This document shows, piece after piece, positions 52,201-64,000 of a DNA stretch of 64,000 nucleotides (positions are counted from its first letter, which is position 1; each line of letters begins with the position of its first letter). Position numbers and translations under genes: made by a program. Source of the stretch: Rotaria macrura (Eukaryota > Rotifera > Eurotatoria > Philodinida > Philodinidae); the NCBI GenBank assembly GCA_900239685.1, contig OENT01000166.1:62001-126000 (forward strand), given 5' to 3'. A model generated the notes under the pieces. It had not been told where the DNA came from. It saw nothing but the letters and a program-made list of their open reading frames with translations, and did not search any database.

Positions 52201-53885
52201 CCAAAAGAAAATTAATCAGTCGGTACTCTCGAACGAAAGCCGTGATAAATTCGTAAGACTTCATTGGAAGAGAACATAAAATCTCGATTCTGAATCATCA
52301 GACCACAACTATTCAATACAAAGAGTAAAAGAAAATACTTTCCGACAATCCTAGATTCTACAAGTTCGAAATAGACTACTGAATTCTTCTTAGTTGAATT
52401 TAAAAAAACCCTAAACAAAGACCACAAGTTCTGAAACATTTTCCGATAAGTTTTCAGTCTACTTTGTTCGTCCATGAACAACTATTTTGATTGCTTAAAC
52501 AAAAAACAAGATACACTGCATAGATCGATTTATGATTTGTTTCATATCGATTATCTTTCTACTTGAACTTTGAACTATCTCATACAAGTTCGAATATGAT
52601 TCATACAATTTTGACGATAATAAATTCATACTTTGATACCGATCTATGCATTTGACACCACGAATAATTTTCTTCGTTTCAGATTGTTCTTGAACATTCT
52701 CACTTTGAATATTTTCATGAATGAATTCTGTAGCTTCACAATGATTTGCAATATTTGCACCCATACGTGCTGCCGTAAATGCAAGTGTTACATTCATCCG
52801 TGCATCATTATGTTGTCCATCATAGTATACAATAGCGCCAACAAGATTTTCCTTTTTCAACATTGGAAATAATTCTAATGCTTTATTTTTCGATATGACA
52901 TAAGACCATCGAAGTAATTGTCGACCCGATACTATATCATAGAGTTTTATACCAGCATAATAGTATGGAAGTAGATACCATCTATATCATAGATAAATCA
53001 AAAGGATTAAAAAAAAATTTGTTTTTCAGATAAAATCTACTTATAAACAGGTAACATTATTGGTAACGGATGTGATAGATGTGGAGCAATCTTAAGAAGA
53101 TTACCACGTTCATTAAGAGCTTCTTTTACCATATGATACTGAAGTTAAGGAAAAAAGAATATTCAACGACATGTCTGCAGTTAGAAAACAAAACAAAACA
53201 AATACGTATGCAGTTCTACGAGAAAAAGATTTTCATTAATCTCATAATCTATTAACAAATCAAATATATATGTATATCATTAGATAGAAGAAATCTTTCT
53301 CCTCAAATCTACATCGAATGAAAAATCTTCTACTTGTTTTCATGATTAGTAAGATGTTTATATTTTATTGATTACTTGTTCACGATCGAATTGCATTATA
53401 GCCTTTTGTAAATATCGTACACCACCATGTAGTAATTTCGTTGATCTCGATGATGTACCACTACTGAAATCATATTTTTCAACTAAAGCTACTTTGAGAC
53501 CTTATTGAAATCAATAAAATATTATTAGAAATCGAATATAATTACTTCATTCATACATACCACGACTCACCGCATCCACAGCTACACCACAACCTGTTGC
53601 ACCACCGCCAACAACGATAATATCATATTCAGGTTCATTCGACATTTTATCAATTTGGGCTTCACGTGTTGGAATATCATCTAACCATATTTCAGGTGTA
53701 TGCAATGGATGACTAGCAGCATTAACTTTATTCTTCTAAAATAATCATCTATTATGATGCATAAAAAAGTACGAAAATTTTCAATTCACCTCAAGAATAT
53801 ATTGTCCTAAATAACTAGTACCCAAAGCTGATGTACAAAACAGAAGTCCATGTTGAATAAAACGTCTGCTAAATCTACGAAACAT
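49294..53885 (-). CDS. GPD2: Mitochondrial FAD-linked glycerol-3-phosphate dehydrogenase
   Basis: Twelve exons (53885-53790, 53735-53561, 53500-53376, 53138-53041, 52981-52632, 51453-51223, 51158-50916, 50417-50239, 50184-49894, 49821-49633, 49563-49465, 49407-49294) splice to 729 residues, against 727 in human GPD2. The enzyme sits on the outer face of the inner mitochondrial membrane and oxidises glycerol 3-phosphate to dihydroxyacetone phosphate, passing electrons to ubiquinone. The N-terminus is basic (MFRRFSRRF), fitting mitochondrial import. The FAD-binding GGGATGCG is at 75-82, followed by [53 protein letters not shown] and [12 protein letters not shown]. Two EF-hands close the protein: loops 642-653 ([12 protein letters not shown]) and 678-689 ([12 protein letters not shown]), so calcium activation is likely. 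The exon 5 donor was chosen at CAAA/GTATGA because it restores family spacing. AATAAA is at 49279-49274. Confidence 0.97.
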
Positions 53886-54374
53886 ATCTAAAACAAAGAA
53901 TACTATAAGAACTGCTCCTTGTCTTCGATCTCCAAAATATAGCATAATCGACATTTTGAAATAACTTATTCATCTATGACAATCAAATGACACGATTGGT
54001 TCGTATGAGCATATTATCACTAGAAGATAGAGAATAAGAAAAAAACAATAACTGCATACATGTAATCCTGTTGTTTCTTTACAGTTAAAAAGCAAATACA
54101 TTAAAGCAGTTTAAACTATTTGATCAAAGATCGATTTGAATACAAAATATTTTTCTAGAAGAAGCAAAAATAGTCTATGATATATTATTGAGATTAATCA
54201 TATATCTTTATGAGCACGTTGTTTGTTGTTTTGACAGGTAATGGTCATAAATAGTATGATCACATTTATATGCCAATAAAAAATGTCAAGAAAAAAAACA
54301 TTTTTCAAAACACAAATAGGTAAATACATGTTGGTATGTTTTCTACACCAATAATATATGAAATAAACACATAC

Positions 54375-54530
54375 CTTGTCGAGTACATTGAAAATAGTTG
54401 ATTCATGATATGAATCAGCTGATAAAATAGAAACTATATTGTTTGGCAGCAGAGTAGTGTTCGATAAGGCATAGAAAAGAAAATCTGACTGCAATCGTAA
54501 CGCTATTGTTAGCAATATGGCAAAAACAAA
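54375..54530 (-). other. Possible non-coding first exon of GPD2
   Basis: GACAAG/GTATGTG at 54375/54374 on the minus strand is a strong donor. It could join the TTTTAG acceptor at 53889-53888, two bases before the GPD2 ATG, removing an intron of about 490 bp. An open frame runs through this exon but does not stay in frame with GPD2, so it would be UTR. The 5' end is undefined. Confidence 0.4.
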
Positions 54531-56095
54531 ATGTCAACAATAAGTATTTATGCTGGTTCGAATACAAATATCGAAATCGTTTTTAGGAAGCATTCTATTG
54601 TGTGCTGCGAAACAAATTTATTTTATGCTCATGAATTTCGATGAATGTTGATTTTGTTGAATGTTATTTTGTCCATAGTAGTTTATGGTCTGATCCTGCT
54701 GTCATTATAAAAACAGTCGAATTAGTTAATTAAATCCGAAAAAAAAGCTTCATAAGAATAGAACTAACGCATTTCACTGAAAACCACTGGAATATAAGCT
54801 CGATTGATCGAAGGATTAGATATTCATAACATGGTTTTAGTGCAACTTACGAAGACAGTAACATTCATTCCTGCATACATCAAAATGAGTATAGAACTTC
54901 CTTTCGTTCAAGATCGACTGTCTTTTTTCGTATCACTTTTTATTGTAAAAAGAAACAAAATAATCTGGAATTCATCAACGAACTGTTCTATAAGGAAAAT
55001 TTTAATTTATTATGTATTCTAATTTTCAAAACACACATTTGGCCATGCGATGAACGAACCTTGCAAAGCAATTTATAGTTAGGCAAATGTTCAGTTATAT
55101 TTTATCTGAGATATTCGATAATTTCTAACGACTACATAATAATTGTCGCTTTGGTTTTTCAGAAAGAAATTTTCCGCATTGTTCATCGAAAAAATAAAAT
55201 TCTATTAAAAACTATGATGAGTATTAACATCTTTCACTTTCCAAATAGATATCTTTCGAGCGCAAGCATCGAACATACTTTTCATTCTGGCACACTCCAC
55301 GAAAAGTTACAATGTTAACCATTGAATTCGAATAATGTGTTATTGAGTTTAGTTTTGTGATAATATCTATAAATAACCTTTAGCATATTGCCATCATTTA
55401 CTCAAATGTCAGATTCAAAAATTCATGATTATTTCATATGAAAATAAGTGAAACCAAGACCAAGTAAAACGTGGACTTGAAATTTAAACCAAAAATTTTT
55501 ATGACATCTTCTCTATGACTTCGAGGGCATTATTGAAAGAAATAATCATATACATCCTCTAAAAAAAATAAGAATACAAGAATTGAAATATTTTTCAAGT
55601 ACGATATAAACACAAGATGTGGTAATCTTCTGCCGATCGAGAGCATTCCACTAAAGGTTATCAGAACTCGACGAAAAGAGTAAAAGTGTGATTGTCACTC
55701 TCTTGTATTACATATTCATCTATCGCTTTTTGCCACATTCTTATTTTGTTTTTATCGCCCTTTTTGTTGCTCGCCTTTTACAGATTGATATTTTTCTGTT
55801 TCATATAAATCTCGATTGCATGTCCATATTATAATATTCTCAAGGGTATAAAGTACCTTAATAAATCTGTTTACTACACGAATCAACAAGTCTTTCCTTC
55901 AGTTTATCGTTACAATAGTCAATGTTTTGAAGAAAACAACAAATCCAACTCAAATTTTCCCGTATCAACAATCTATTTCATCGATTGATTTTTCAATGAG
56001 TCAATGAAAAATTCGTTGACGATAAAAATATCTTTTAAATTCAAGAACAATTTCGAAATATTTTCACATATTGCTGTTGTTAGTGTCTCTTTGTT

Positions 56096-56101
56096 TTTAT
56101 T
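56096..56101 (-). terminator. Polyadenylation signal AATAAA of the esterase gene
   Basis: AATAAA on the minus strand lies about 13 nt downstream of the TAA stop codon. Confidence 0.55.
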
Positions 56102-56113
56102 AATTTACAAACA

Positions 56114-58253
56114 TTAAATAATCAAATGAGGACTTTGTAAAATCAATCCGACAAATAAACTTATACAAATGAATTCTGTATATAATATTTCATCCATTGA
56201 TGCTTGATCATTTAAATCAATTAGTTTAGATTCTTCTTTTATTAAACATGATTGCGTCCAAAACTGTACAGTTGATGGAATTTCAAATTTTTTCATTTCA
56301 CTTTGATTGATTTTTAAATGCATGATTAATCTATTCGATGAAGTATCTGTTGGTAACCATTGATTTTCGTATCTTGTACTATTTGGTCGACCGTATTTAA
56401 TAAAATTTGACCATTGTTCAATCATTAATTCACTAAAACTGATTTGTTCATTTGTGTAGTTATCTGTTGCATTTGCCTGGTATGGAATATACTTAATTAA
56501 TGGCATTAAAGTTTTTGCTTGATTTATCTTTTCAAATAGTAATGGTGTACCCCATGAATATTCGAGTTCAGCAAAATGACCAACTAGATTATTTCTATAT
56601 AAATAATCATTGCACGATGTTGGATGTTCTTGTGATGTTCGATAAGAATATTCATAAACAAATGTTTTATTTGAATATTTAATACGTTGTGTTAGAAAAC
56701 GATAGTAGTCATTAAAAAATAGAATATCACTTACAAGCCGAGAATAATTATAAAATAATGAACAATAGCAATCAACTGATTGAGAACAATTCGTTGGCAT
56801 TTCATTGATATGATATCTATAGGAGAAGAAAAAGAACGAGAGACATTTGATAAGTCTTGTTGTTGACTTTGCCTAGATTGGATAAATACACATACAATTC
56901 TAATGCTTTTTCATGTAAACATGCTTTATCTGGTTGCATTGAAGCAAGAAATTTCAGTGAAATTTCAGTAAAATTCACATTGTGAAGTGATAAATATTCT
57001 TGATCAGGTTGTTCAATAAGAATAGGAACTATAGCAACATACACACCTAAAATATATAATGTTCATTGACATATGAAATTTATAATACGAATTTTCTGTG
57101 TTGATCAAGTAGATGCTTTCAACTATATCATTTAAAAACTAGACCAAATATCTTAACTGATTTCAACATTTCGTATTGATCAATTTAAAAGAAAACACTC
57201 ACCTTCATCATCATTAGATCCAATGAGAATATCCATATTTGCTAATGTATCATTAGAATCTAAATCTTCTTGAAAACGATTCATATAATTACCATTAATA
57301 ACAACATTTGTATGATAAGCACTTGTATATGTATGATGTTCATGTTCGGCAAGAAGATGATAATCTGTGTCGCGTAAACATTTCAATTTTTCATCAAATG
57401 TTTTCAGAAATCCACATTGATTATCATTGGCAACAACATTGAATCTTTCCATAGCTTGATCTGCTTTTATATGTGACCATATATTAAATGGACAACCACT
57501 CTGTAATAATAAACGATTTATTCGACCTCGATTGTGCGGGGACATAGCTAAGTAATAAGCATGTGGTGCACCAGCTGAATGACCACCAACAGTAATACGT
57601 TCAATATCACCACCTAATGCTTCACTATTTTCATATATCCAATCAAGTACCATCGATTGATCATACAAACCAAGATTACCTTCTAAACGTTCGTCACCCG
57701 ATGAAAGAAAGCCGAAAAGATTTAGACGAAAATTAAATGTAACAACAATAATATCGCCTAGCGCAGCAAGAATAGTTCCATCGAAAATGTTACCCGATCC
57801 AATTTGACCGGATCCACCATGTATCCACATTAATATAGCTTTTTTTCTTTCATCATTCGTTCTATTATTCATCGGAATATAAACATTTAAAAATAGGCAT
57901 TGTTCATTTGGTGATGATGTTACAGAAAAAACTCCATAATTAACTGAACACGATGTTGTAAAAGGATATTGATCTATATTTATAATACATGAACTTATGG
58001 TTGGTTTACATACAGGTCCAAATGATGTTGCATTTATAATTGAATTATTGTCACCAACGATTGGTTCTGCACGATTAAAACGTTTTTCAATACGTCCATA
58101 TTCAATACCGAGATATTGTTGAACACTTATATCACGGAAACGAACTGTCTGACCAATATAAATACCCGATGTTGTATTCAACAAATGACCAGTCGACACG
58201 AATTCAAATATAAAACAGTATAATAAAATAATAACTGAAGATGTCATAAACAT
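56114..58253 (-). CDS. Cholinesterase-like carboxylesterase, secreted or membrane-anchored
   Basis: Three exons (58253-57203, 57046-56896, 56816-56114) encode 634 residues of the type-B carboxylesterase/cholinesterase family (alpha/beta hydrolase fold). An N-terminal hydrophobic signal peptide covers about residues 5-20. The oxyanion-hole motif HGGSGQIGSG is at 145-154, the nucleophile Ser226 in GGHSAGA, the acid Glu350 in SNDDEG and the base His481 in VGHFAELEY, so the triad is complete. Conserved VTFNFRLNLFGFL and EGNLGLYDQ segments are present. The C-terminus ends in a hydrophobic stretch (about 614-634), suggesting a membrane or GPI anchor. Several N-glycosylation sites are visible. The classical choline-binding Trp loop of acetylcholinesterase is not apparent, so the substrate is open. 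The exon 2 donor was placed at TT/GTATGTG because it keeps frame. AATAAA is at 56101-56096. Confidence 0.93.
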
Positions 58254-58810
58254 TGGCTATTGTATCAAATAAATCAACTTAGTTTTGTCTTGAGAAGAAA
58301 AAAAACGAATCATCCTATATGTTTCTTATCAATCTACGTATAAGCTCTAAATAAAACTTAATTATGTAATCTATAAAAGTTATCATTGTCATTTTCTAAT
58401 TGACTTCAACAAGTGTTGTAGTCTATATTGATCAAATTACTGTCTATATTACTTCTATTTTTAATGTCAAATATTAATAATCAACAAACTCAACAGTTCA
58501 ATTATTATTGTTAATTGACAAGAACTTATCAATGCATCATTAACTTGAATATGTATCATGCCTGCCTAGACTGTATGTCGAAGATCTAGATATGAGAAGT
58601 CATCGATGTCTATTTATACGCATTCTAACTACCATGTGGTGACTCCGATACAAACGAATGTATAAGATAGGAAAAAGTTTAGAAAATTTTTACGTTTCGA
58701 TTCAACATCAACCAAGAATTTAGTTTTTACCGAACGGCGAATGTAAATTTCATACATACATTGTATTCTGTTGTATTACATGAATACCTATGAGAGCTTT
58801 ATATGACGAG
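58254..58810. other. Esterase upstream spacer
   Basis: A 557-bp spacer upstream of the esterase start and downstream of the small secreted candidate. No clear promoter motif or RNA gene was recognised. An ATAG lies four bases before the esterase ATG and could be a 5' UTR or trans-splice acceptor, but this is weak. Confidence 0.5.
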
Positions 58811-59128
58811 CTATTGATTATAAAACAAAAGTCGTATACAATCTGCTTGAGTGATTGAATATCTCGTTATCACACAAAATGAAATAAGATTATAATAATG
58901 AGGCATGTAACACATTGATTCACGGTCACTTTGCGATCGTTTATGAGCACACTTGGTTTGAATTGTAATGCTTTTAATAGTGTTGATCATTGATATTAAA
59001 CTATTCAATGATTCGATCGGTTCTGCCATGTCACATGCATACATATCAATATGTGACGTAATGATTAGCAAGAATACGACAAAGATTATATACTGCTTAG
59101 ATCTATCCATTGAATCATGATGATGCAT
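58811..59128 (-). CDS. Possible small secreted Cys-containing protein
   Basis: A 105-codon frame with a good signal-peptide look: MDRSKQ (from Met7) followed by the hydrophobic YIIFVVFLLIITSHI, then a mature part of about 75 residues with five cysteines and a dibasic KR after TKCAHK. A TATAAA on the minus strand lies 45 bp before the first ATG, consistent with a core promoter and short leader. Translation may start at Met1 or Met7. I do not recognise a family; secreted peptide precursors are often short and fast-evolving, and an odd Cys number leaves open a missing exon or a chance frame. It has no convincing splice partner. Confidence 0.42.
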   Translation of the reverse strand: MHHHDSMDRSKQYIIFVVFLLIITSHIDMYACDMAEPIESLNSLISMINTIKSITIQTKCAHKRSQSDRESMCYMPHYYNLISFCVITRYSITQADCIRLLFYNQ

Positions 59129-59171
59129 ATTTGTACATTTTCTTTCTTTTCGGCGATTGAATTAATATACA

Positions 59172-59177
59172 TTTATA
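59172..59177 (-). promoter_or_regulatory. TATA box candidate for the small secreted candidate
   Basis: TATAAA reads on the minus strand in the context CTATAAATG, 45 bp upstream of the candidate start codon. In AT-rich DNA such matches are common, so it is only supportive. Confidence 0.3.
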
Positions 59178-62100
59178 GAACTATCTATGTTGATTTCCAT
59201 TTGAAAAATTTATCAATTCAAAAAATATCATAAGTTATCTCACGAGAAACAGAATGACCATAGACAAGTCTAACATATTTTGACAAATCCTACATCTTTG
59301 CAAATATGAAAATGATGATTTCTTAGTGAATAGAATTCACATCGATGCAAATAGAAAGTACTTCTATGGGTCATGCCACCAATGTATCAATAATTTATTT
59401 AATGTATATTTATGTAAAATTACATTGTAATGTACATCTGTATCTGGTAAGTCTTGTGTCAAATTAAACGAGTCTAGAAGATTATATCGTTAAAAAAATC
59501 GAGTAAAGAAAAACAATCCATGTCCAATGACGAACACACACACACACACCATGTGTATCGAAATAATTTCATTGGCTTGGATTCATCTTGCAAATAAATT
59601 GATTAACGTAAGAATTTGATCTCTAAATTCATGAAGATGAATAGAATCTTTTAGAAAAAAAAAGGGATTTCGAAATATCATATGGAAGTATTTGATTTTT
59701 CATCGATTCAAAATAATGAAAGACTCTTCAAAAATAAGCACAAACCAGCTCTATGTTGATGATTGACGGTGTCAACACTGATACATAAATACAAAGATAA
59801 AATGGATGTATTTGTAAATGTCCTTATGAGAAAACGAATGCATATGTCATCTATTCGAAGATATATTCCAATAGGAAGTACTTGTCAAACCTAATACGAG
59901 TTACATCATCAGTTATATAAATATGTAGATCAGTGTTGTTTCTGATGAAGAATTGAATCCGATTAGAAATGATCCGTTGAATACTTATTGAAATTATTAG
60001 AATATTGAAAAATTTTATATACCGATTAATGTTTATTAAACATCGATGAAAACAAAAGTCTAGACTATTTTCAGGTTTTTGGAAATGTACGTTTACTAAT
60101 CAAAGGTTCATCTTTTAATTTGATGAAAGAAAATATTTTCTACTTCAGTTGGTTGCATACACCATTGATCTTTACATTTTACATGCTTTTTTTACAGTAA
60201 TATGATTGTACTTGAAGTCACGATGATCTGAAGAAATGAAATCATGAAAATACGTACATAAATTTGTAATTACATACTTGTCAGGACTCGGATAACATTT
60301 GTACTCTTCCTATTCATTGCATACAAGGTTTATATAACTTGAGAAAAATGTTGTGTTTTGATTGTTAATACGTGTGTGTGTGTGTTAAGGTCAAATATTT
60401 CCTACGAATTCATACTATTAAAACAAATTTTACTAGCTTCAATTCATGAGTTAGTCAGAATAGAAGATGATGAATTGAATCTTTTAACATTCTTAATAAT
60501 CTGTAAAAGTAAATAGCCATATGAAATCCTATTGAATGTGTCGTGGGCATGTAAGAAATCTTAAATAGAATTTGTATTCAAGATTTAAAATGTTAATATG
60601 TGTTTAACATTTAATCTTCGAACATGGATTTATTTTGAGAACAAATACATATCAATAGATTACTGTTTGGTAACTTTAGTCGAATGATTGATTATTTATT
60701 TTAGTATTATCAAAGAACTATAATTCCTATTGAAACTAGATCGTATTAAATATTTCGGTTTCGAACTTTTTTACAGTCATCTAATATTATAAAAATAATA
60801 AAAGATCAAGCAACTAATCTCAAGATTTGGACTGATTTATCAGAAACTAAGGAATCTAATTAAACACAAAATTAGATAGGTCAAGTTCGATTAAGATTTT
60901 CGCATCTTTATATCATAGGATGTAACCTTATTCGTTGCATATATTAGTAATCAAAGTAGTCCATGTGCTCCAACCGAACCAGACACAGACAATCAGTAAT
61001 GTTTCATTTTCTGAGGTTGAAACGCTTGAACATCCTATCTTAACTGCAATGTCAGAGGTGGCTTCAGTGTTAAGATAAATTTCATATTGTAGATGGTACT
61101 GAAAAAAAATGATTTCGAAATTGTTTTTGTCTTCTTGATGACTTTGAATTCGAATACAACATGATTGATGCAAACGTTTAGATATGAGGAGGGAAAATCA
61201 TTAGTACGAAGGAATTTTTTTACTACAATATTATAAATGAACAAGCGACATGGAAGTGTTTTACAATAGTTTGTATAATATTCTAACATAGGTTACTGAT
61301 CTAGATGAGTAGAATATATTCTCTTGCTTCTATGATATATTCTACAATCTACTATGAATTCAGATGAGATATCATGAGTTATAATTTCACGTCTAGCAGA
61401 AATTATTCTTTGACTAGAAACTTCATTCAACTTGGTTCGTTGAAATTTGTTAACTGTCACCTATCAGACACTGAATGTTTGAATACTATTCGGTAGAAGA
61501 TATACCAAATCGAATTCCATCTCCAATGAATTGTCGATATTTGAACAGTTATTTATCTGTTTTCTTTTTCTTTTGAAACTGACTACTATAGCGGAAACAG
61601 ATACATGAAAACAAACAAAATATGATCTTCAATATCACGAATGTTATCACATATTATTATTATCATAAAAACAACTGAAAATTCTGTTATAATCATCATC
61701 ATCATAGAATATGACAAACGTCAGACATGTTGATTCGAATATGGTTTCGTAAAAGTGCTTCTTTGATTGATCTTAGCAATTATTCGAAACTCGGTCGAGA
61801 TTGATCATTGACTGAAGAAATACATGAGTTTTTATATAGCAAGCAACAGACTTATTCAAAGGATTATGAGTGTGTATTGTCCGATCCGATGAAGATTTGA
61901 ATGCTAGGCGTAGATTCAACGATACCTAATAAACAGTAGTCGAGTGATAACGTTTCTACGACAAGAACTACAATGATTCAGTTATAAGCATTTGACTGTA
62001 TTTTCATCTCTCTATAGATACTTAAGAGAGTCAGAAAATCGAAATGATTCGGATGATTTTCATGTCAATAAGACATACAGACGTAATTGTGTATCTGATG

Positions 62101-64000
62101 TGAGTGATGAAGGCTAGAAGTATTTTGACTATGATTTTATTTAAAACGTACAAGTATAGATCTATCATTTTAACAAGTCTTCTCTAACCGCAGGAACTTA
62201 AACAACGTTAAAAGATTGATGTGATGAACAGGATGTCTAAAACCTTTTCTATCTATCGGCAACAATATTATCACTTCATGATCAACGCTTTGAGTTCATT
62301 AATTTTGAACTTAGTTGTAAATCTGTCATCTTCACCTCATATGATTCAACCAAAAAAACACGAAAAATCAAAGCGAATTTTTCTTAGATAACATTATCAG
62401 AACGGTTTTTATCAGCAGCGTCAGATAGGCATAATTCATGACGGTTGCATTCGCTTCTATGATGAGAGTAACGGTAGTCGTGATGGAATGAAGACAAGTT
62501 GACATTCTGGTCGTTGCACAAGTTCGACACAATTTCTTCTTCTCATTCTAGACATCTAGTGGATCATGATTTTAGTCACATGGTGTACACTCGCCTAGCT
62601 ATGCTAATGGCTTACTTGTTTTATCGTACATAACTTCTTTCGAAAACTCAATGCAAATTTCTATGATGTTAAAGAAAATTTTTAAATCATTGTTTTAGCG
62701 AGTAAATTACTTTTTCGTTTAAGCGTTTTATTTTCCTCTAACAACAACTTAGTATGATGTTACATGAAAGAACAAGGAACACCTTAGAACTGCATAGAAT
62801 TCTATTCTCAGTTATTAATGTCGATTCGGCATGGGTTTGTTTGATTAACCAGATGTTATATGATTTCGATGATCTGAAAGCAATAGTTGATGCATTCTGA
62901 ATTCTTAGCCCATTTGCTTCATTTCTCAGTAAACATCACTGAGTATCCTAAAATGTGATATTCATCATTTCATAATTACATATTTCTCAGTATTCGGGAA
63001 CTTGATTTTATTCCCATAGTCGGATTTGTTTTCTTTGTTTCTCGAAAACATACGATGTACTTTACTGTTTGCTTTTGATAACGTCCATTTCTCAAGTCAA
63101 GTTTCGAATACATTGCATAGGATAATATAAAATTATCAAAGTACGACATTTGTATATAATTTTGACCTATTCGATGATCGTCAACAAGAAATTCATGATA
63201 CAGAATTTATGATTTATTCGAAAGAAAATCTTGAGTTCGAATTTCAAAAAACAAGAAGGAATGTAAGAGAACTTCAATTGACTAACAGCAGATTTAAATC
63301 CTTTGATAAAATCAAGATTTACATGCAAGTTTAGGAGATGAAAAATTCAATGATACTTCTCGATAACTCTCATGTTAAGTAAATTTCAATTTCGAAGTGT
63401 ACTGAAGTTAAGTTGATAACAGTTATCATCTGATAATAGTCTCAAGAAAATAAACAGTTGACAAATCGAGTCAAATGTGATTCGATTTTTGATTCGATCC
63501 TATTGAGTAACAGATGACTGAATGCATATCATGTAGTAGTCAACCTACAACGTTTTCGGTATCCATCATTTGCTCTTATCGACATCAATGCTTCATTAAC
63601 ATTTGCATGGAAGTCTAAAGATATGTCAATATTATAAAACTGTGATCATGAAATTTTATAGGTCAAACATTCATATTATTTCTGATGGATTATCACTAAC
63701 TTTCCAAACGTAAAAACAAAAATTCATGTAACCACAATCATGCTGTAGTTTATTTTTCATATATATATATGTCTATGAGAGCACGTTGTTCTTTGTTCGT
63801 TGCCATTAATTTTGTTTTTTAATCATAGAAAGTATCCTTAAGATTAGATAAATACTTTTCTGAGAACATAGTTAGTAAAAAATTTAATCGAAAATTTTCT
63901 TTGTTTCCTTTTTCCTATTTCTTAACAACCGGATATCGAAGAGACCCAACATTAATTCCAATTAATTTTTCAATGTAGTAATCGAACACGAGAGAACTCG
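59178..64000. other. Right-edge stretch, no convincing gene
   Basis: About 4.8 kb of AT-rich sequence. Short CA (59530-59547) and GT (60371-60384) runs are present. Two overlapping minus frames at 60928-61289 have no recognised domain. No RNA gene or transposon end was recognised. Confidence 0.55.

Larger units (their letters stand above)
53886..56113. other. GPD2 upstream region
   Basis: A 2.2-kb spacer between GPD2 and the 3' end of the esterase gene. It probably holds the GPD2 promoter and a non-coding exon ending at 54375. Other frames, such as 54804-55022 plus, have no support. Confidence 0.5.

Noticed and set aside
60928-61289. Two overlapping minus frames of 81 and 84 codons
   Set aside because: No domain, signal peptide or splice partner; composition resembles background.
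1-64000. CRISPR arrays, rRNA and tRNA genes, telomeric arrays, viral genes
   Set aside because: Looked for by eye on both strands; no spaced repeat array, conserved RNA core, or viral protein motif was seen. A covariance-model search would be needed to exclude small RNA genes.

Overview
The window looks like a piece of an animal genome, most probably a bdelloid rotifer. It is AT-rich throughout, has GT-AG introns (many of 50-100 bp, a few of 0.8-2.6 kb), carries orphan rhodopsin-like GPCRs of the kind expanded in rotifers, and contains metazoan genes (MEF2, mitochondrial glycerol-3-phosphate dehydrogenase, a cholinesterase-like protein, Rab GTPases, PRPF19). The taxon is inferred from sequence style and was not tested by a search. 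All gene models were spliced by hand; phases close exactly in every multi-exon gene listed.

Layout. At the left edge lies the 5' end of PRPF19 (minus). A single-exon orphan GPCR follows (about 3.9-4.9 kb, minus). Next come two head-to-tail Rab GTPase genes (7.0-12.4 kb, minus), apparently an old tandem duplication with one diverged copy. From 12.4 to 31.2 kb no convincing gene is seen. This stretch holds transposon relics: a 144-bp foldback element with TA duplications, a 509-bp element with 18-bp terminal repeats and a 6-bp target duplication, and a mariner-like element with 134-bp terminal repeats, a frameshifted transposase tail and an assembly gap. A two-exon GPCR (31.2-35.0 kb, plus) follows, then another repeat-rich stretch with a degenerate foldback and a 148-bp perfect inverted repeat next to a single N. 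A small two-exon single-pass membrane protein gene sits at 42.3-42.9 kb (plus).

The right third holds a run of minus-strand genes: a complete six-exon MEF2 transcription factor gene (45.6-47.2 kb), a complete twelve-exon mitochondrial FAD-linked glycerol-3-phosphate dehydrogenase with two EF-hands (49.3-53.9 kb), a three-exon cholinesterase-like protein with an intact catalytic triad (56.1-58.3 kb) and a possible small secreted protein (58.8-59.1 kb). The last 4.8 kb shows nothing convincing.

The genes do not form a pathway or operon; they look like unrelated neighbours. I found no CRISPR array, rRNA, tRNA or viral gene, and I do not claim a new biological system. The most checkable novelties are the transposon relics, the diverged Rab copy with a shifted intron, the uncharacterised membrane protein and the small secreted candidate.
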